Shown here in pieces: positions 13,987 through 27,279 of a stretch of 64,000 nucleotides of DNA (its first letter is position 1; every line of letters starts with the position of its first letter). The stretch spans positions 913,527-977,526 of the forward strand of contig JACDOX010000088.1 of the NCBI GenBank assembly GCA_014549065.1, written 5' to 3'. The stretch is from Cardinalis cardinalis (Eukaryota; Chordata; Aves; Passeriformes; Cardinalidae). The notes below the pieces were generated by a model. The model had not been told where the DNA came from and did not search any database. It worked only from the letters and a program-made list of their open reading frames with translations. Made by a program: the position numbers and the translations under genes.

Positions 13987-16900
13987 TAAAATCAGAGAAA
14001 AGAGAGGNACCAAGATCCATTCTGAGTGAAAATGTTCTTTGGTGAATGTTAGCAAATGGTGTAAGATCACTAAACTAACAAAGAGGTTAGGTTTTGTACA
14101 CTGCTTAAAAGTAGAACACTTATGAGCTTATATTGGTTCTCTCCAGAAAAGCAAATAAAGACTATGATCTAGTTAAAAAAATCTAAAAAACATCCACAAG
14201 AAGATAGACACACCTCACATGCCACATGCCATAAAAACTCAGATCTAAATCACTACTGCTTATCACAGAATAAAAATCTAAAGATCCTTTTACTCACAGA
14301 AAACTACTTAGCACACAAATAAAAACCTTCATTTAAAAAAAGATGTAATCTTTAAATGCATACACAAATTGCTGTTAAATAGTCTGTAAAATGCTGCTCT
14401 TCTGGGCAGAGTAAATATTTTGTGAATACTGCTGTCTCCTAATCTGAAATGCAAACTGCTTTCTTTATTATTGATATAATAAAGGTTTTTTAAAAGATGA
14501 GCTACAATATTTGTATATGTCACCACTGTGCTCAGACACCAAGTAAAGAATATTCCAGCAGGTAAGTAATAGAAAAATATTTAGTTCCCCATCTTCAAAC
14601 ATATACTTTAGAAGGGAAATAGTTTTGTTTGATGGAAGCTCTCAGGGGAACTGGAAACATAGACCTTATTCATGACTAGACTTTCCTTAATTTCGTCACA
14701 TACGCATTGACAAGACTGTTCTGAGAATCACCACAGCTCCAGTCTGTAGGTGTAAGCTAGCTGAAGATTATCTCAGTAATGGGTCAGGTGAAGATGTAAT
14801 GCAAGAGAAAGGTTTTTTCCCACAGAACAGAAGTTCAGCAATATTCCCTATACTAAAAGTAGCTGGCACACAGGACATGATATTTATTGTTGTTGTTTTC
14901 CGTTTACTGGAAATTAGGACGTGGCAGCTCCTAAACCAACAGACACACTTCTTAACAGAAAAGCTGTGCCTCCCCACCTTCCCCTCTCAAAAGCTGCAAT
15001 CTCAGAGAGAGTTAAATTAACAGTTCTTGCTCTCAGGTCTACAACTGCAAATGACCTCATGAGCTTCCTTCTGATACTGCCACTTGACTTGCAAACATCA
15101 AGAAGTTTATCACTGACCTGATTTTTGGTTGGTGTGGTCTCATGTCCGTTGTGTGTCCCAGTCCTTGAGGAGTTGGGTCAAACCTTCTTAAAGAGCTGCA
15201 AATGCGGGTTTCTTGTGACGAACATGGAGAAGGCTCAGCTGGTCACTAAGGAGGAGGTACAAACAAGACCCCAGGTGAAAGAGCTGAAAAAACCCCAACC
15301 CTGAACATGTACTTGTAAAGGCTTTATATAAATCTTTGACATGGTTGCTAAGTGGGATTGATGAGGAGCTGGCAGTTCCTGACCCTGACTGCAGTCTCCT
15401 GTGCTGGTGGTGCCTGCATGGACCCTCCTGGGTCACCTGAAGCATGTGGGGTGGCCTAAGGAGGCATTCAGGGGGATGCCCATGATGACTGGTTTCCTGC
15501 TCTCCATCAGAGTTCTGGGAAGCACCGAGGAGATGACAATAACCAAGTAATCCAGACAAAGTGCACATCTTCTCCTCCAGGCAATTGCTACAGAGCCAAC
15601 CTCCGTGGCAAAGGNCTGTGAGGGATTAGTTTGCAGGTGTGACTATTGGGGTTAGTCCCCCCTTGCTGCACTTTCTGAACTCTTCCCACTTCTCTGTCTG
15701 CTAGGAGACACTATCCTTCTACTTACCACTTTTGCTTCCCCCTGCCAAAATAAAAGTCTACCCTGGCATATCCTTGAAGTAGAAGCTTATCAATTCTAAA
15801 TCAGGAGCCATGTTTAATTAAAACAGTGGTGAATGTCACTTGAGAATCACTTAGGCAGAAGAAAAAGCCACTTAAAAACCTCTGTGGTTTCCCCCTCATC
15901 TTAAAAGAAAAAAAAAAAAGAGCTAATTAGAGCAATCATCCAATACAAACATGCCACCAGACACCCTCTTCTGCATCTACTCACCAAGGCTTCCAGCTGA
16001 AGAAGTCACCACAATTTCCCTTCAAAAATCAGAGGGCAGATACTGGTGCTGACCAGGAGTGCAGACACATCTCCTTCCCACCTGGCTGGGGCAGCATGTT
16101 GTCCAGACCACAAAGCAATTCCCATCGTGCAGACAGGCAGCACTCCTCCAACTGGTGCAGGGAATGACCAGTCAGAGAAGCAGGGATGTAAGCACTACCT
16201 CTGAGCAGCTAATGTTCAGAACTACGGCCCAAGCTGGTGGTGCACAGGTTTATCCTGATGGGAGTTCAAGGGCAGCTGCCCTATGCAAGCCCGAAGGTGG
16301 AGCTGTGTCTGTAGGCTGAGATCTTGTCACTGACCTCTTCAGTCAGAGAGCCCTGCTACCTCTGCAAGGAGCTGTCCAGGCAGCAGGATCTCAAAGTGCT
16401 CTCACTCTTCCCCATCCACAGACACTGCAGAGGAAGGAGGGAGGCCAGGAGGTAGGAGCCAGGCTTGGATTTTCTCCTTGACTAGCAGGAACACATGACA
16501 GCATCTCAGCCTGGAAGTGAGAGTCAAAGTAGAAACCAGTCTCCCTGTCTCTCTTCCCAAGCTGAGAAGCTGCATTTGGAGTTGCTAAACATGCTCCAGT
16601 AACTCTTGTCTCTCGCATTCTTGCAACCAGGGACAGGACATTCATTTCAACACAAGATGCAATTCCTCCTCCTTTCTCCTCTCTCTGCAACAAGTCTTAT
16701 TACTCTCCTAATACACCCATACCTGCAAGAGCTCTTTAAAGCTTTTTCCTTGAAGGTTTGCACCTGATGTTATCAAAGGTAATTAGATAATTGACACACA
16801 ATTCACAGAAGGCTCTCTGATTTCTTTATACATGCTATTTTCCTTGGGCTGTGAACTTTAAATGATGCAAATGGGAAAATTCACTGTTGTTTTACAGCTT

Positions 16901-19445
16901 TTAACTTTAGGCTGTATTAAAACTAATGCCTAATTGATCTTGATGTATTTAAACCACTTTATTGTTCTCTTAGTAATAATTCTTCTTTGTTCCTAGTTGT
17001 TCTCTTGCCAAGGGTTGTGCCTGTAATGTTAATGACTCCAGTTTCTTTAGGGACTTGATGGAAGTTTTTGTTATTTGTCAAAGCCCCCTGACTTACAATT
17101 TGTTTTGTTGTTATAATCACTGTTTCAGTGGGAAGATGTTTACCAAATATCTTCAATAGTTTGTTCAATAGAACTGCCTGTAAGAAATTAATTCCAAACA
17201 GTTTAAGTGGAAAGGTTAGCTAGAAAAATCACAATGTTTTCCCCTGATTGGGCTGTCTTCAATTTGCATCGAACTACAGTATCCTTTAAGCTCTCTAGAG
17301 AAGAAGGAGTCACATTTTCAATGAATGCTTATAGTTATCTTAGTTTTGCCAGTTTTGATGTTCAGAGGTCTTTGGAAGCAATGTTCACTTTAACTGCTCC
17401 CTCAGAAACAAGTAAAAATTAGATTGTGTCCACTTAAATTCTACCACAACTCTGCCATATGCAGTAAATGTCAGGGATGGATTTAATCAATGATTTTTGA
17501 TTAGAAGGTTTTAGGATAGATGTACAGCACTGAAGAACTGAAGTTTATGGGTATGTGTAAAATTAAGTTATAGGACTCAAAGAGATGCAAATTAAAAAAA
17601 GAAGAAGAAAGATAATTCCTTTAAAGATAAATAATATGTAATAATCAACACTTTCTTCTTTAGTCTTTGAAGATGATTGACTAATACTGTTCTTCTCTAT
17701 GACTCAAACTTTTGCAGTTAATNCTCTTTATGAAGATGACGTATTTTATGTCTTATCAGTTGTAGGTACAAGGACTAGTGGTGCTGGGAGTTTCTAGGGA
17801 TTTTTTTGTTGTTGCTTTGTTGGTTGTTTTTTTGGTGTGGAAGTGGGACAAATAAATCTTGGCTTACATGACTTTTTACTGGAATCAAGTCCTCGAAAAC
17901 TTNTTCAATGCTTCCTTACTTGTCACTTGAGGACTATTATGTGTATACAACTGTTTTGTCCTCACTTGTTTATTTCTCTTATTTAGGTGGCCTTTCAAGA
18001 CATGATTTACAGTATTGCCTGAGCTAACAGTGCTCTTTGCTAAAGGAGATGACTTTGTTTTCTCTTTCTGTTGATATTACACAGTTGCCACGGCTGGAGT
18101 TGCAGGAATGGGAGCAGCAATATGTCCCTGGGCAGCCCTGCAGCTGGTTGGGCTTGTCCAGTTCTTCACCCACCCAACACAGCAGCTTATTTTAGCAGCA
18201 GCAGATGTACAACAAAAGGAAAAATTTATGNTGTAGCTTCTGAGAGGTATTTATTCATTCAGATCATGGTAATTTTTTGAAACTGCTGTTCAGCAATCTT
18301 TTACTTTGTATCCTGCAATGTAATACATCCAAATATAAAATAGGACAGGTGTACAGTTTTTATTCCATAGTTCAGATTCTTAATTACAGTCCAGAAATTT
18401 ACAGGCATGTGCTCTCTGTAAATCCTTTTAGCATGTCCTGAAAACATTATTTTAATGCATAAAAGTTGGTCAGTTTCTACAGCTGTTGTTTAATAACATC
18501 TAAGCCAACTATCTCAGACTAGTCAGCACAGAAGTGTATGTTTTCATTTTACTTATTATAATATATATATTACTAATTGTAGTCTATTGTATAATACTTC
18601 AAATGCACACATCTGAAAAGATTTCCCCCATTTTTTTAGAGAGCTATATTTTTCCTAAATCACAATAATCAAATATTTTGACCTTGTTTCACAGAAAATT
18701 AGACAACTCCATCTTACTTTAATTGATCTCTTCTATAGCTAGCTGCCGATCAGCCCAGCTCATTTCTGTCTGTCTTGCCTACTGGGACATTGTCAGTGGT
18801 TACACAAAGTTGTCTCCAGTTCTTCTTGGCCCTTTATATATAGTTTATAATAGTTGAATTGCCAGGAAGTGTTTTGTCCTGGATGTTGTTTACAGCAAGT
18901 GAAGGCTGTAATTCCAGACTCTCAGAAAAGTGAGAGAAATGGATATTTTGCAGGATACCTGCAGGAAAGTGTGTTTATTCACAGAGATGCCTGAAAAATA
19001 CTCTGACCATCAGAAAGACTAGTTGATAAGTAGAAGCATTTCAGAGGCTCAGAAGGGCCATATATTTCTATTTTGATATCTAGCACTTGTTAACTGTGTA
19101 TGTGCATGTGGACTGGACTACTGTGAGGTGTTGAGAGATGTGCAATGAACCACATCACCTGGAGAACTGGGCAATATCAACCAGCAGAGTTTGAGGTGGA
19201 AAACTGCAGGTGAGGCCAAAGTTGGAAGGAATGTACCCCTTGCTAAGATAACAACTGTGCAGAACAATCTCCGACTCCAAAAAAAAAGGTTTATATAGAC
19301 ATGCTGCAGATTTGTATGAAAAACTGGCAGCAGAGGCCTGATGCATCACTATCCTTCCAGGTGTAGANTATCATGATGTGTTTTGATGTAGAGCAGTAGC
19401 TGCAATTTNGAGGCTGATATGACAGGAATAAAGGAAAACAAACTT

Positions 19446-19946
19446 TAGAATCATAGAATCATAGAGCNGTTTGGGTTGGAATGGACCTCAAAGATCATCT
19501 CATTCCAACTCCGCTGCTTTAGGCAGNGACACCTTCCATTGGATCAGATTGTTCGAAGCCTCACTCAACCTGGCCTTCAACACTTTCAGGGATGGGGCAT
19601 CCACCACTTCTTTGGGCAACTGATTCCAGTACCATACCATCCTCACAGTAAAGAATTTAGCTGTCTCTTTTCCAGACAATCCCAATTCTCTCAGCCCTTC
19701 CTCACAGGAATGGTGTTCCATCCTTCTAATTAACTTGGTGACCCTGCTCTGCACTTGCTTCAACAGGTCCATGTCTTTCCTGGGGCCCCAGGGCTGGATG
19801 CAGCATTGCAGGTGGGGTCTCGCCAGAGCAGAGGGGCAGAATCCCCCCCCCCACCCCTTGCCCTGCTGACCATACTGCTTTTGGTGCAGCCCAGGACATG
19901 GCTGACTTTCTGGGTGTGAGTGCACACGGCCAGATCGTGTCCATTT
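19446..19946 (-). mobile_element. CR1 LINE 3' fragment with internal deletion
   Basis: The plus strand starts TAGAATCATAGAATCATAGAG, the complement of the CR1 tail repeat. It continues through GTTTGGGTTGGAATGGACCT, the TTCAGGGATGGGGCATCCAC block, TCACAGTAAAGAATTT, CAACAGGTCCATGTC and GCAGGTGGGGTCTC. The minus strand encodes the C-terminal end of the CR1 reverse-transcriptase protein (motifs QSRVTKLIRRMEH, LRELGL, KFFTVR, NQLPKEVVDAPSLKV). About 60 residues expected between LRELGL and KFFTVR are missing, so this copy has an internal deletion as well as 5' truncation. Confidence 0.93.
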
Positions 19947-20504
19947 AGGGGGTCTTATTTTTCTTTTGTATGAAACCCCCATTGGCTGACAATCCTTTGG
20001 GCAGTTCCTTTGTACAGTACCTTTACACTGGTAGTCTGGTTTTCTAGGAACTTGTTTAGTGAAAGGGCAGGGTATAACTTTAATCCCTATGTTCTGGTTG
20101 CAAATAAACTCTGGTGGTNCATAAAGACATACAGGAAACCAGCGAAAGGATTCTCTTCTAGTAGGAAGGAAAAGGTGATGTTTTACTGCCATCTCTGCAG
20201 CTGTTACTTTGNTAATGGGAATCATTACAGATGTTGATTTTCCTGACATGCTGAGGAATAAACCAGAGTNCTGTACAGCTGTAAGCAAAACACTGCTGCA
20301 CATTGGACAATCTCTCTCTTTTTGTAAATAAGACCCGTCTGACTCTCTGCAGCTTGACTAGAGATTAACCTGTATCATGCACTCATCACAGATTACATAT
20401 CCACTTCAGATTTGGAATAATGCCTTCAGTTAAAGTTGTCATAATCCCTTGATGGTTTATTAAAAAAAAAAAAACCACTTAAAAATATTCTACTCAGTTT
20501 CTTG

Positions 20505-20529
20505 TATCCCTATTAGCTCAATAGGGATA
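20505..20529. repeat. Perfect inverted repeat, 10-bp arms with a 5-nt loop
   Basis: TATCCCTATT and AATAGGGATA flank AGCTC. Confidence 0.9.
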
Positions 20530-22017
20530 ATCAAAAGTTAAANACTTGAAGTCAAGAAGTTCAGCTGTTTCTAAACATTTGTACAAAGTATATCCACTGA
20601 TCAAGATGCTTCCTGCTCTTACATCCTCCCCTCTCTGGGCAGNACTGAATTTTGAAAATGGATGAGAAAGTAGATCACCAGTGCAATTTCTTTTCCCTTG
20701 AAGATGTTTGTCTGTCTGTGGTATGAGCTGTAACTCTTCCACAGACAAAATGTGCATCCCTCTGCTAGAACAAGCCAGGTACCCCGAGGCAGAAGGGCTT
20801 GAGGCTCTGCCAAGTCAAGATCAAAGCAGCGTTAGTCACTCTTATCTTGAGGAAGGGATCCGCAACAGCAGAAACACCTTTGGCCCGGACCAGAAAGTTG
20901 GGAAGAAAGAGGACCAGGATTCTGTCAGATAGCAAGTCAGCAGAAGGGAAGAAACACAAAATAGAAAAAAAATCCATACAAAAACTGAAATGCATAAAAG
21001 AGGTGAATGCTGCAAGGAGCCATGAAGGCAGAGCCACAACATTCTTTGTTTTTAAGAGATGTATAGGATGTCCAAAGAGAAACACTTGTTACCTTGATCT
21101 GCAAAGGGAGTAGGCAGAGCTACCTCACACTGATCCAAGTTGACNTTTCCTAAGAAAATTTAGTTAAACACTTTTCTTCTTTCAAAAAAGCCTGAGATAG
21201 AGAGAAATATTAAACTGAGGTAAAAAAGTGGACCATAATGTTCTTCTACATACTATCTAAAAAGTAGCCTCAGGAACACACACAAATACTTTTAGTGGAA
21301 AACTCAGAACAAACTCAGGGTCCAGCAAAGCTTTTCTCTTTTGTGATCAGTATTTCACAATCAATACATTTCATATTAGGCAGTTCTCCTTATTCTAAAT
21401 TTAGGTCCTTGCAAAAGGGTTTGATTGCCTCTCAGTTCCCAAATGTTTGTCATGGAAGTAAAAATGTAAGCCCTGCTATGAAGAGGTATCCAAAATTATC
21501 AGTGGCTGACCCTTGTAGGTCATACTTCCTTCATATACAGAGTTAAACTTGATTCCTACTTTTTCCCTTTCACCACCTATTTCCTCCTTCCTCTCTCAAT
21601 TAAACTGCCATCTACTAATCTCACCATTTGGCCTTTCACCTCCTTGAAAGCTCACAATTCTTGATCTTCTTAATCTAAGATCATTACCATCAATCACTCC
21701 TTCAGGCAAGTAAAATCTTTTTTCACAGAGGGATGCCAGAGGCCTACAGATCTTTTGGATCGATAATATTGTTTCAGTTCTGGTGCCAGTTGGGGTTTTT
21801 GACTAAACTGTGCCTAGTGCTATCTTTTGNTGATTAGATGCTCCAGAGTGATCAGCAGAAATTTGCTTGGACTGTGGTTCCTTCCAGGTTGAGTNATTTA
21901 GTGGGGAGATCAAGGATTAACTTAATTAAATCAACTACTACTTTCACAGTGTTAGGGATCCTGCTAAGATTAATGAGAACTAAGGTTAATGAGGACCAAG
22001 TTTTCCCTTCCTATGTC

Positions 22018-22038
22018 TTAGTATCTTTAAGATACTAA
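22018..22038. repeat. Perfect inverted repeat, 10-bp arms with a 1-nt centre
   Basis: TTAGTATCTT and AAGATACTAA flank one T. Confidence 0.9.
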
Positions 22039-22545
22039 CACTTGCCTCACTGCGGCCCCCTCACATCCTGTACACTGTCCATTATACATATATTTCAATA
22101 TCTTATCCATTTGCTTCTCTGAAACGGATCATTCTGAGTTTTCCTACATCTTTTACTGAGTATAAGCTCTTCTGCTGGCCCACCTTGCAAGGCTCCTTCT
22201 CATTCATCTATTCCCTGAAGCACCAACCAAAGTGGTTGCACAAAATACACAAATTTCTCTTTGTGTATAATTAACCTACTGGACAGTGCTGTGGTAAACA
22301 CACATTTAGATAAACACNAATTATTATTGTTTTAACCCATGTCCTCTTGCTCCCCTGTTGTCTGCATTGTTTTCATAGGGCCCACTGAAGCACCTACTGC
22401 ACTGCCAGGTTCTGTAAAAAAGAAAAGAAATACTAAGATAACAAACCCTAGAAACAAGGAAAATCTCAAGGCATATCAGATTGCAATGTTCAAATGCAAT
22501 TTTTTCAGAAGCTCTTCCTAGATTTTTTTCTCCTCTGGCACCGTG

Positions 22546-22570
22546 ATGCTAGTAACAAATGCTAGTAACA
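22546..22570. repeat. 13-bp period tandem duplication
   Basis: ATGCTAGTAACA occurs at 22546 and again at 22559 with one base between. Confidence 0.85.
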
Positions 22571-23443
22571 CCAGTTTCAGAAGTCCTGTCCCAGGAGTAG
22601 TACCATTGATGTTAATGATACACTGAAAGAACAGAAAACAACTTCACAGAGCAAATGTGTTTTCTGAATGCTGCTGAAGCTTTGGAAATGTGATGCATTT
22701 CTCTGAATTTCTCTAGCTGAACTTTCTCATTATTTGTTTTTACATATGTTTCTTACATTTCAGAGATTTTTTCATATGTTTGGATTTTCTTAAACCCAGT
22801 GTATAAATCCAGTATAATTCAGAATAATAACAAGGAAATATGAGGAGAGAAATATTTCAGGAGACCTAAGAACAGATTTGTGTATTACATGTGGTTTAAA
22901 AATAAAAACCTGTCAGCAACTAACCACACAAATTCACTACATTTTTTTAATTACAAATCTTAAATAGAAAGCACTACACACTAAAGATTTAATAACTCTA
23001 TTACTTATTCATCTAAAATTTTCCAGTTGAAAGATAGTATCTTAGCAAACATTTAGCAAAGTCTCTTGGTACACTGGACATAATAGGTATTTTTCTTTGG
23101 GTTTTTATGTTACCTTTTGGTTTACATTTCCTAATTTTTTTAAAGGCTTTCCAAACTTTCAGAAAGGGCAAGATCCTGAAAATGTTATGTAAAAGCACTC
23201 TTGGATCCTTATGTTTTTTTTAAGAGAATATGGAACACATTTGGGAGGGGGTTAAACAAAGGAATAAATGAACATTATAATACTAGTACCAGCTATAAAA
23301 ATGTTACCCCTGATCACTTTGTGTTGTTTTCAAGTGCTTTGAAATTATTTCCCTAACAAACCTTGATGGATTAAAAAAGAAAAGTAAAACCATTAATAAA
23401 GCCATATATGCTGTGTTCTCTTGAAATGCACTGGGTTATCAGT

Positions 23444-23467
23444 ATTACAGATGCTATTACAGATGCT
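23444..23467. repeat. 12-bp exact tandem duplication
   Basis: ATTACAGATGCT occurs twice in direct succession without a mismatch, so it is probably recent or constrained. Confidence 0.88.
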
Positions 23468-26400
23468 CTCTAAATAGCAAATGGATGCACCCCTGGTGCG
23501 AGCCACACTGAAAGCTTGCCAGTACTGCCTTCCTAAAATGCTCCATCTCTAATCCATCCAGGTAGGCTAAAAGAGTCTCACTCAGTCCCTTGCAGAAGTT
23601 ACCAGTAAAAATGCAAATGAATTGTGATTATGACTTTTTTTTTTTAAATAAAGGTAACATCCATTCCTACAGAAGTGCCACCTATCTAATCAATTTGGTC
23701 AAACTATTTGTATACATTTCTTCTATGTGGCATAAGATTTCACTAAGGTCACTGGAGACATTGATGCCTGGTAAATTGCCAGTAATCAAAGGTTGTTAAG
23801 TACTTGTCAGCTTCCTTTCAAGCTAAGTCTATCTTTATCATGAGGCAGACTTATTTCAGCAGCTAGAGACCATTTATTCATAAATGGATCACACTCAGGA
23901 ATAATGCATTATATCATTAAAATATCCATACTGCTGCAGAAACATTTGTTCTAAAGCAACCTCATTTTTCTGAAATAACACTGTGGCAAATGAAAGTGAA
24001 ATCTTGTCATGTCTCTGCAACAAGGCTACTCTCCCACACATAAAAGGCTTTGTTCCCCAGCTCCTCCTCTCTCCTTTGAGCCCTGTCCCCCAAGGCCTCT
24101 GTTTAGCTTAGATTCTGGAATATATGCAGGAAAAGAGATGTTATTTTAGAGTTTTAGTTGCACTTGGAGTTTACTTCAGTTTCTCCAGATGCTCTCTCCA
24201 GTTATAGTACTTTGCTGGCTACAAAAAAAAAAGGCCAGTTAACCTTAAATGGAAAACATTTAGGGTAGATGGTGACAAACTCTCTTAAAGATACAAAGAT
24301 CTTCTTTTCAGACATCTTGATTAAAGCCATAAAATAATAAATTGAAAAAAACTGAACAAGTCATTAATTGGGGAAATCAGTATAGCTCCACTGAAATGAT
24401 GAGCCCACATTACTTAATTCCACCCGTGCACTACATTTAAAATATGTTCAGGACTATCTGGTATTAAAAAAAAAATCTGTGAAGAAATTTCATAGTCTTT
24501 TGAAAAAACGTGTCAGAGTTAAATGCTCCTGGAGAATTATCAGAAGAAGATACATCTCTCCAAGCTATCAAATTGTTCATAAGTTTATTGGCTGGAAGAG
24601 ATATGGTTGCAGGAAGAATTAAAGAAATTCTGAATGGTAAATTAGTAATGAAATACTCTCATCAGTGGAAACCTTTGGAGAACACCCAAGACAGACTTGA
24701 ACTGAAAGGTAGCAATGATCATTTATTATTAATAAAACTTTTGCTGAAGGAGTCCTGTGCAAGGACTGTTCTCTTTCCCCACAATATCTGACTAGCAGTC
24801 ATATGGATTGCTTTTTGACAAAGACTGCTAGAGTTTACCATTTGTGATCAGCTACAAGTAAGTGGAAGGCTTCCTTTGGCAGTGTAAGGTGCTGTGCAAT
24901 ATGACTCAACAAGAGCTGTAAAAGGCATAGATTTTCTTCGCCCTAAGAGCAGCCTCATTCCCATCAGACATCTCAAAATCAGACCACCGAGATGCAGTCA
25001 GACACTGAACGATCTAACCNGACCAATCTGTTCTGCTTTAGCAATCCTCCTTTGTCTCTCTATTTTGGGCATACAGTGCTGCTTCCAGGACTGACAGTTT
25101 GGGGCCAGTTACAATCAGCAGCTTGAGGGCTGCATTTATATTTGAGGCAGCCATTTTCTTCTTTTCCCAAACCCTCTTTCCTCATGATAAGGCTGCAAAT
25201 AAATGATGCTGTGAGCACCGCTTCTGGGAAAGCGGAGAGTTTGCAGAGGCTAGGCTGGTTCTGTGTACTGACAGATAAACAAACCCAAAGTATCTTCTTA
25301 CCAGAACCTTACTTCTTCTGTTCCTGAGCACACCATATCTTCAAATTAAACTTAAACAATACCTAAACAAACTCATTCTANAATCACAAAATGACAACTT
25401 TGTGGACACATCTCTTTAAATTATTTGAAAGATCTCCTCAATAACTTGCAGCAATTGCTTAATATATTGGAAATTTCATAATTTCCCCAGTGCACATATC
25501 CTAAATGTTACAAGACCTCATTCCCNTCTTAAAACTTTCATATGACCTGCAACTACAAGATGCTGCCATAAAATAGCACACTGGTACTAGAACCATCCTC
25601 TGGATGAAATCAATGCTCTTTCTTAAACACAGCTTAAGGAGAAATAAACAAAACACAGTCACTGCACTCCCTTAAAACAGGGTAGATTGCACACCAGTAT
25701 TTTGGTTAGTCCGTCACCTCACCAGCAATCAAAATAAGCAACTTAATTACAAATGTTATTTTTGGAACCTGAAAGGAGTTACAGCACAGAGGACGTGACC
25801 TATCTGCATTTATGGTGCTTTCATTTGTAAATTCATCNTTCAAGCAAAAGCCACATATTTACTTGATATAAATTTATACTCACTCTTACCTTGAACAGTC
25901 TCAAAGTTATCAGTCGCATTCCACATATCATCAATGAGAATAACCATTGACACCCTTCCTAAAATGTTTTAGTGGCCTCTCTCTCCAACAGCGTGATAAG
26001 TTTGAGGGACCCATCACAATCATCAGTGTGATGGAAGTCTGTGTTACCCTGAATGGTGCCAGTGCCTAAAGTAGCAAAATATTGTAATGTGTGACTCGTT
26101 TGCACTTCTTGTTTCCTCCTTCATGACATGTACAATACCATTCACTTGCTCACTGTGGAAAGTTCACATGATTTCCATCACAGATTTCAATAACTCCAAA
26201 ACCACCCAACTGATTTCCTGTCAATTTTTCTCTCCACTCCTCTGTGTCAAGAGCACTGCAAGATCTTTTAAGCTCCACTGCAGGGAGTCAACATGCTCTT
26301 AGGTGATGGCAGCATACCAGTATTAATTTGACTAACCTAGTTCAGCATGCAGTATGCAATTATTTCCCACTCTCCTCCTGATTTTTTCCCCAGCCTATTT

Positions 26401-26984
26401 TCATTTTAATTTATACGTTGGTAAAGATTCTACCTTTAAAAAAGACATATAGTTCACAAGCCTTCCATTATGCTGCAGCTGCTGCTGTTATATTTGTCAC
26501 TAAAAAAAATCTCACCTTGTGTGACAATGGGATTTGAATCACAATTGCTAAATATATCATATATAGAAATTTGATTGCTTTGCTTTATTTTTCCTGAAGG
26601 GGGAAAATGTGAGGGAAAAACCGTACAGTTCATTTCATGCTTCACTACAGTGTAATTCTAGACCCTACGTTTTCAACCATTCCTATTTTGGTAATGAATG
26701 GAATGTAAAAGGGAGGTATTTAAAATTAATTGCAGCAGTTCTGAGGGTTAAACCTGCTTAACCCAACCTTTTATTAAGAGAATGTCAACAGAGCATATAT
26801 CTTGTCTAGGGAGTGCTGGGACATTATTCTTCTTCTACCAGCATGTTTAATTCTAAAATCTGGGATTTCTTTAGGTTCCTGTTGGCGTCATGCGCACCAT
26901 AAACCCATCCCAAATCATAGTGTCTGTTCTGAGCTACTCACTACAGCAGGATTTGACCTGAGAAACTCTAGAGTTTTGTTTTAC

Positions 26985-26990
26985 TTTATT
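26985..26990 (-). terminator. Candidate AATAAA polyadenylation signal
   Basis: This is the first canonical hexamer downstream of the GALNTL6 stop on the minus strand. Such hexamers are frequent by chance in AT-rich DNA, so this is only a candidate. Confidence 0.3.
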
Positions 26991-27279
26991 AACTTGGAGT
27001 ACTTTTAAACAGTTTTTAAACAAAGTTTTTCCCTTGACCAGCAAGGGAATTTTCAGCCTGAAGTTCTCAGCAGCATCCGGTGAGGCTCTTGGCCAAGTTC
27101 TCCAGATACTGTATATCCACAAGGACAGCCTGCTGGCTCTTGCTGTGGCATTTTCTTAATCCTCAGAACAGATTTCCTGGATCTAGGAAATTTAATTCCT
27201 GACTCCTTTGACCCAGATGCTGGCAAAAATGTAGTCTGCAGTCTGTAGGTAAATATGTGTGTTCATTTTTTTTTTCCTT
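26985..27279 (-). other. GALNTL6: Probable proximal 3' UTR of GALNTL6
   Basis: This is sequence immediately downstream of the TAG stop on the minus strand. The first AATAAA on that strand is at 26985-26990, about 290 nt after the stop; others occur at 26770-26775 and 26584-26589. Which signal is used, and whether the UTR runs further, cannot be told from sequence alone. A purine-rich run with about ten A residues follows the stop closely. Confidence 0.4.

Larger units (their letters stand above)
4358..19445. other. Gene-free 3' flank of GALNTL6 (distal)
   Basis: About 15 kb of mostly AT-rich DNA. I find no frame with a recognisable domain, no RNA gene and no mobile element that I can name. 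GC-richer patches lie at about 10800-11060, 15180-15600 and 16050-16720. A 126-codon minus-strand frame at 15188-15568 is not recognised. Poly-A and T/G tracts and one 22-bp perfect palindrome are present. Confidence 0.6.
19947..26984. other. Gene-free 3' flank of GALNTL6 (proximal)
   Basis: About 7 kb of AT-rich DNA between the CR1 fragment and the probable GALNTL6 3' end. Frames near 20799-21113 (104 codons, basic) and 20765-21085 on the other strand are not recognised. Two perfect inverted repeats and two short tandem duplications are present. It may include distal 3' UTR if a far polyadenylation site is used. Confidence 0.6.

Noticed and set aside
15188..15568. 126-codon minus-strand frame in a GC-richer patch
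   Set aside because: No recognisable domain, no splice context and no codon pattern that I can see. Treated as chance.
19947..20303. Cys-rich segment resembling a WAP or other disulfide-rich domain
   Set aside because: Cysteine spacing does not fit the WAP pattern, no signal peptide is seen, and it runs into a CR1 fragment.
20765..21113. Overlapping frames on both strands, one basic and one hydrophobic
   Set aside because: Mutually exclusive shadows of each other. Neither matches a family that I know, and there is no sign of exons.
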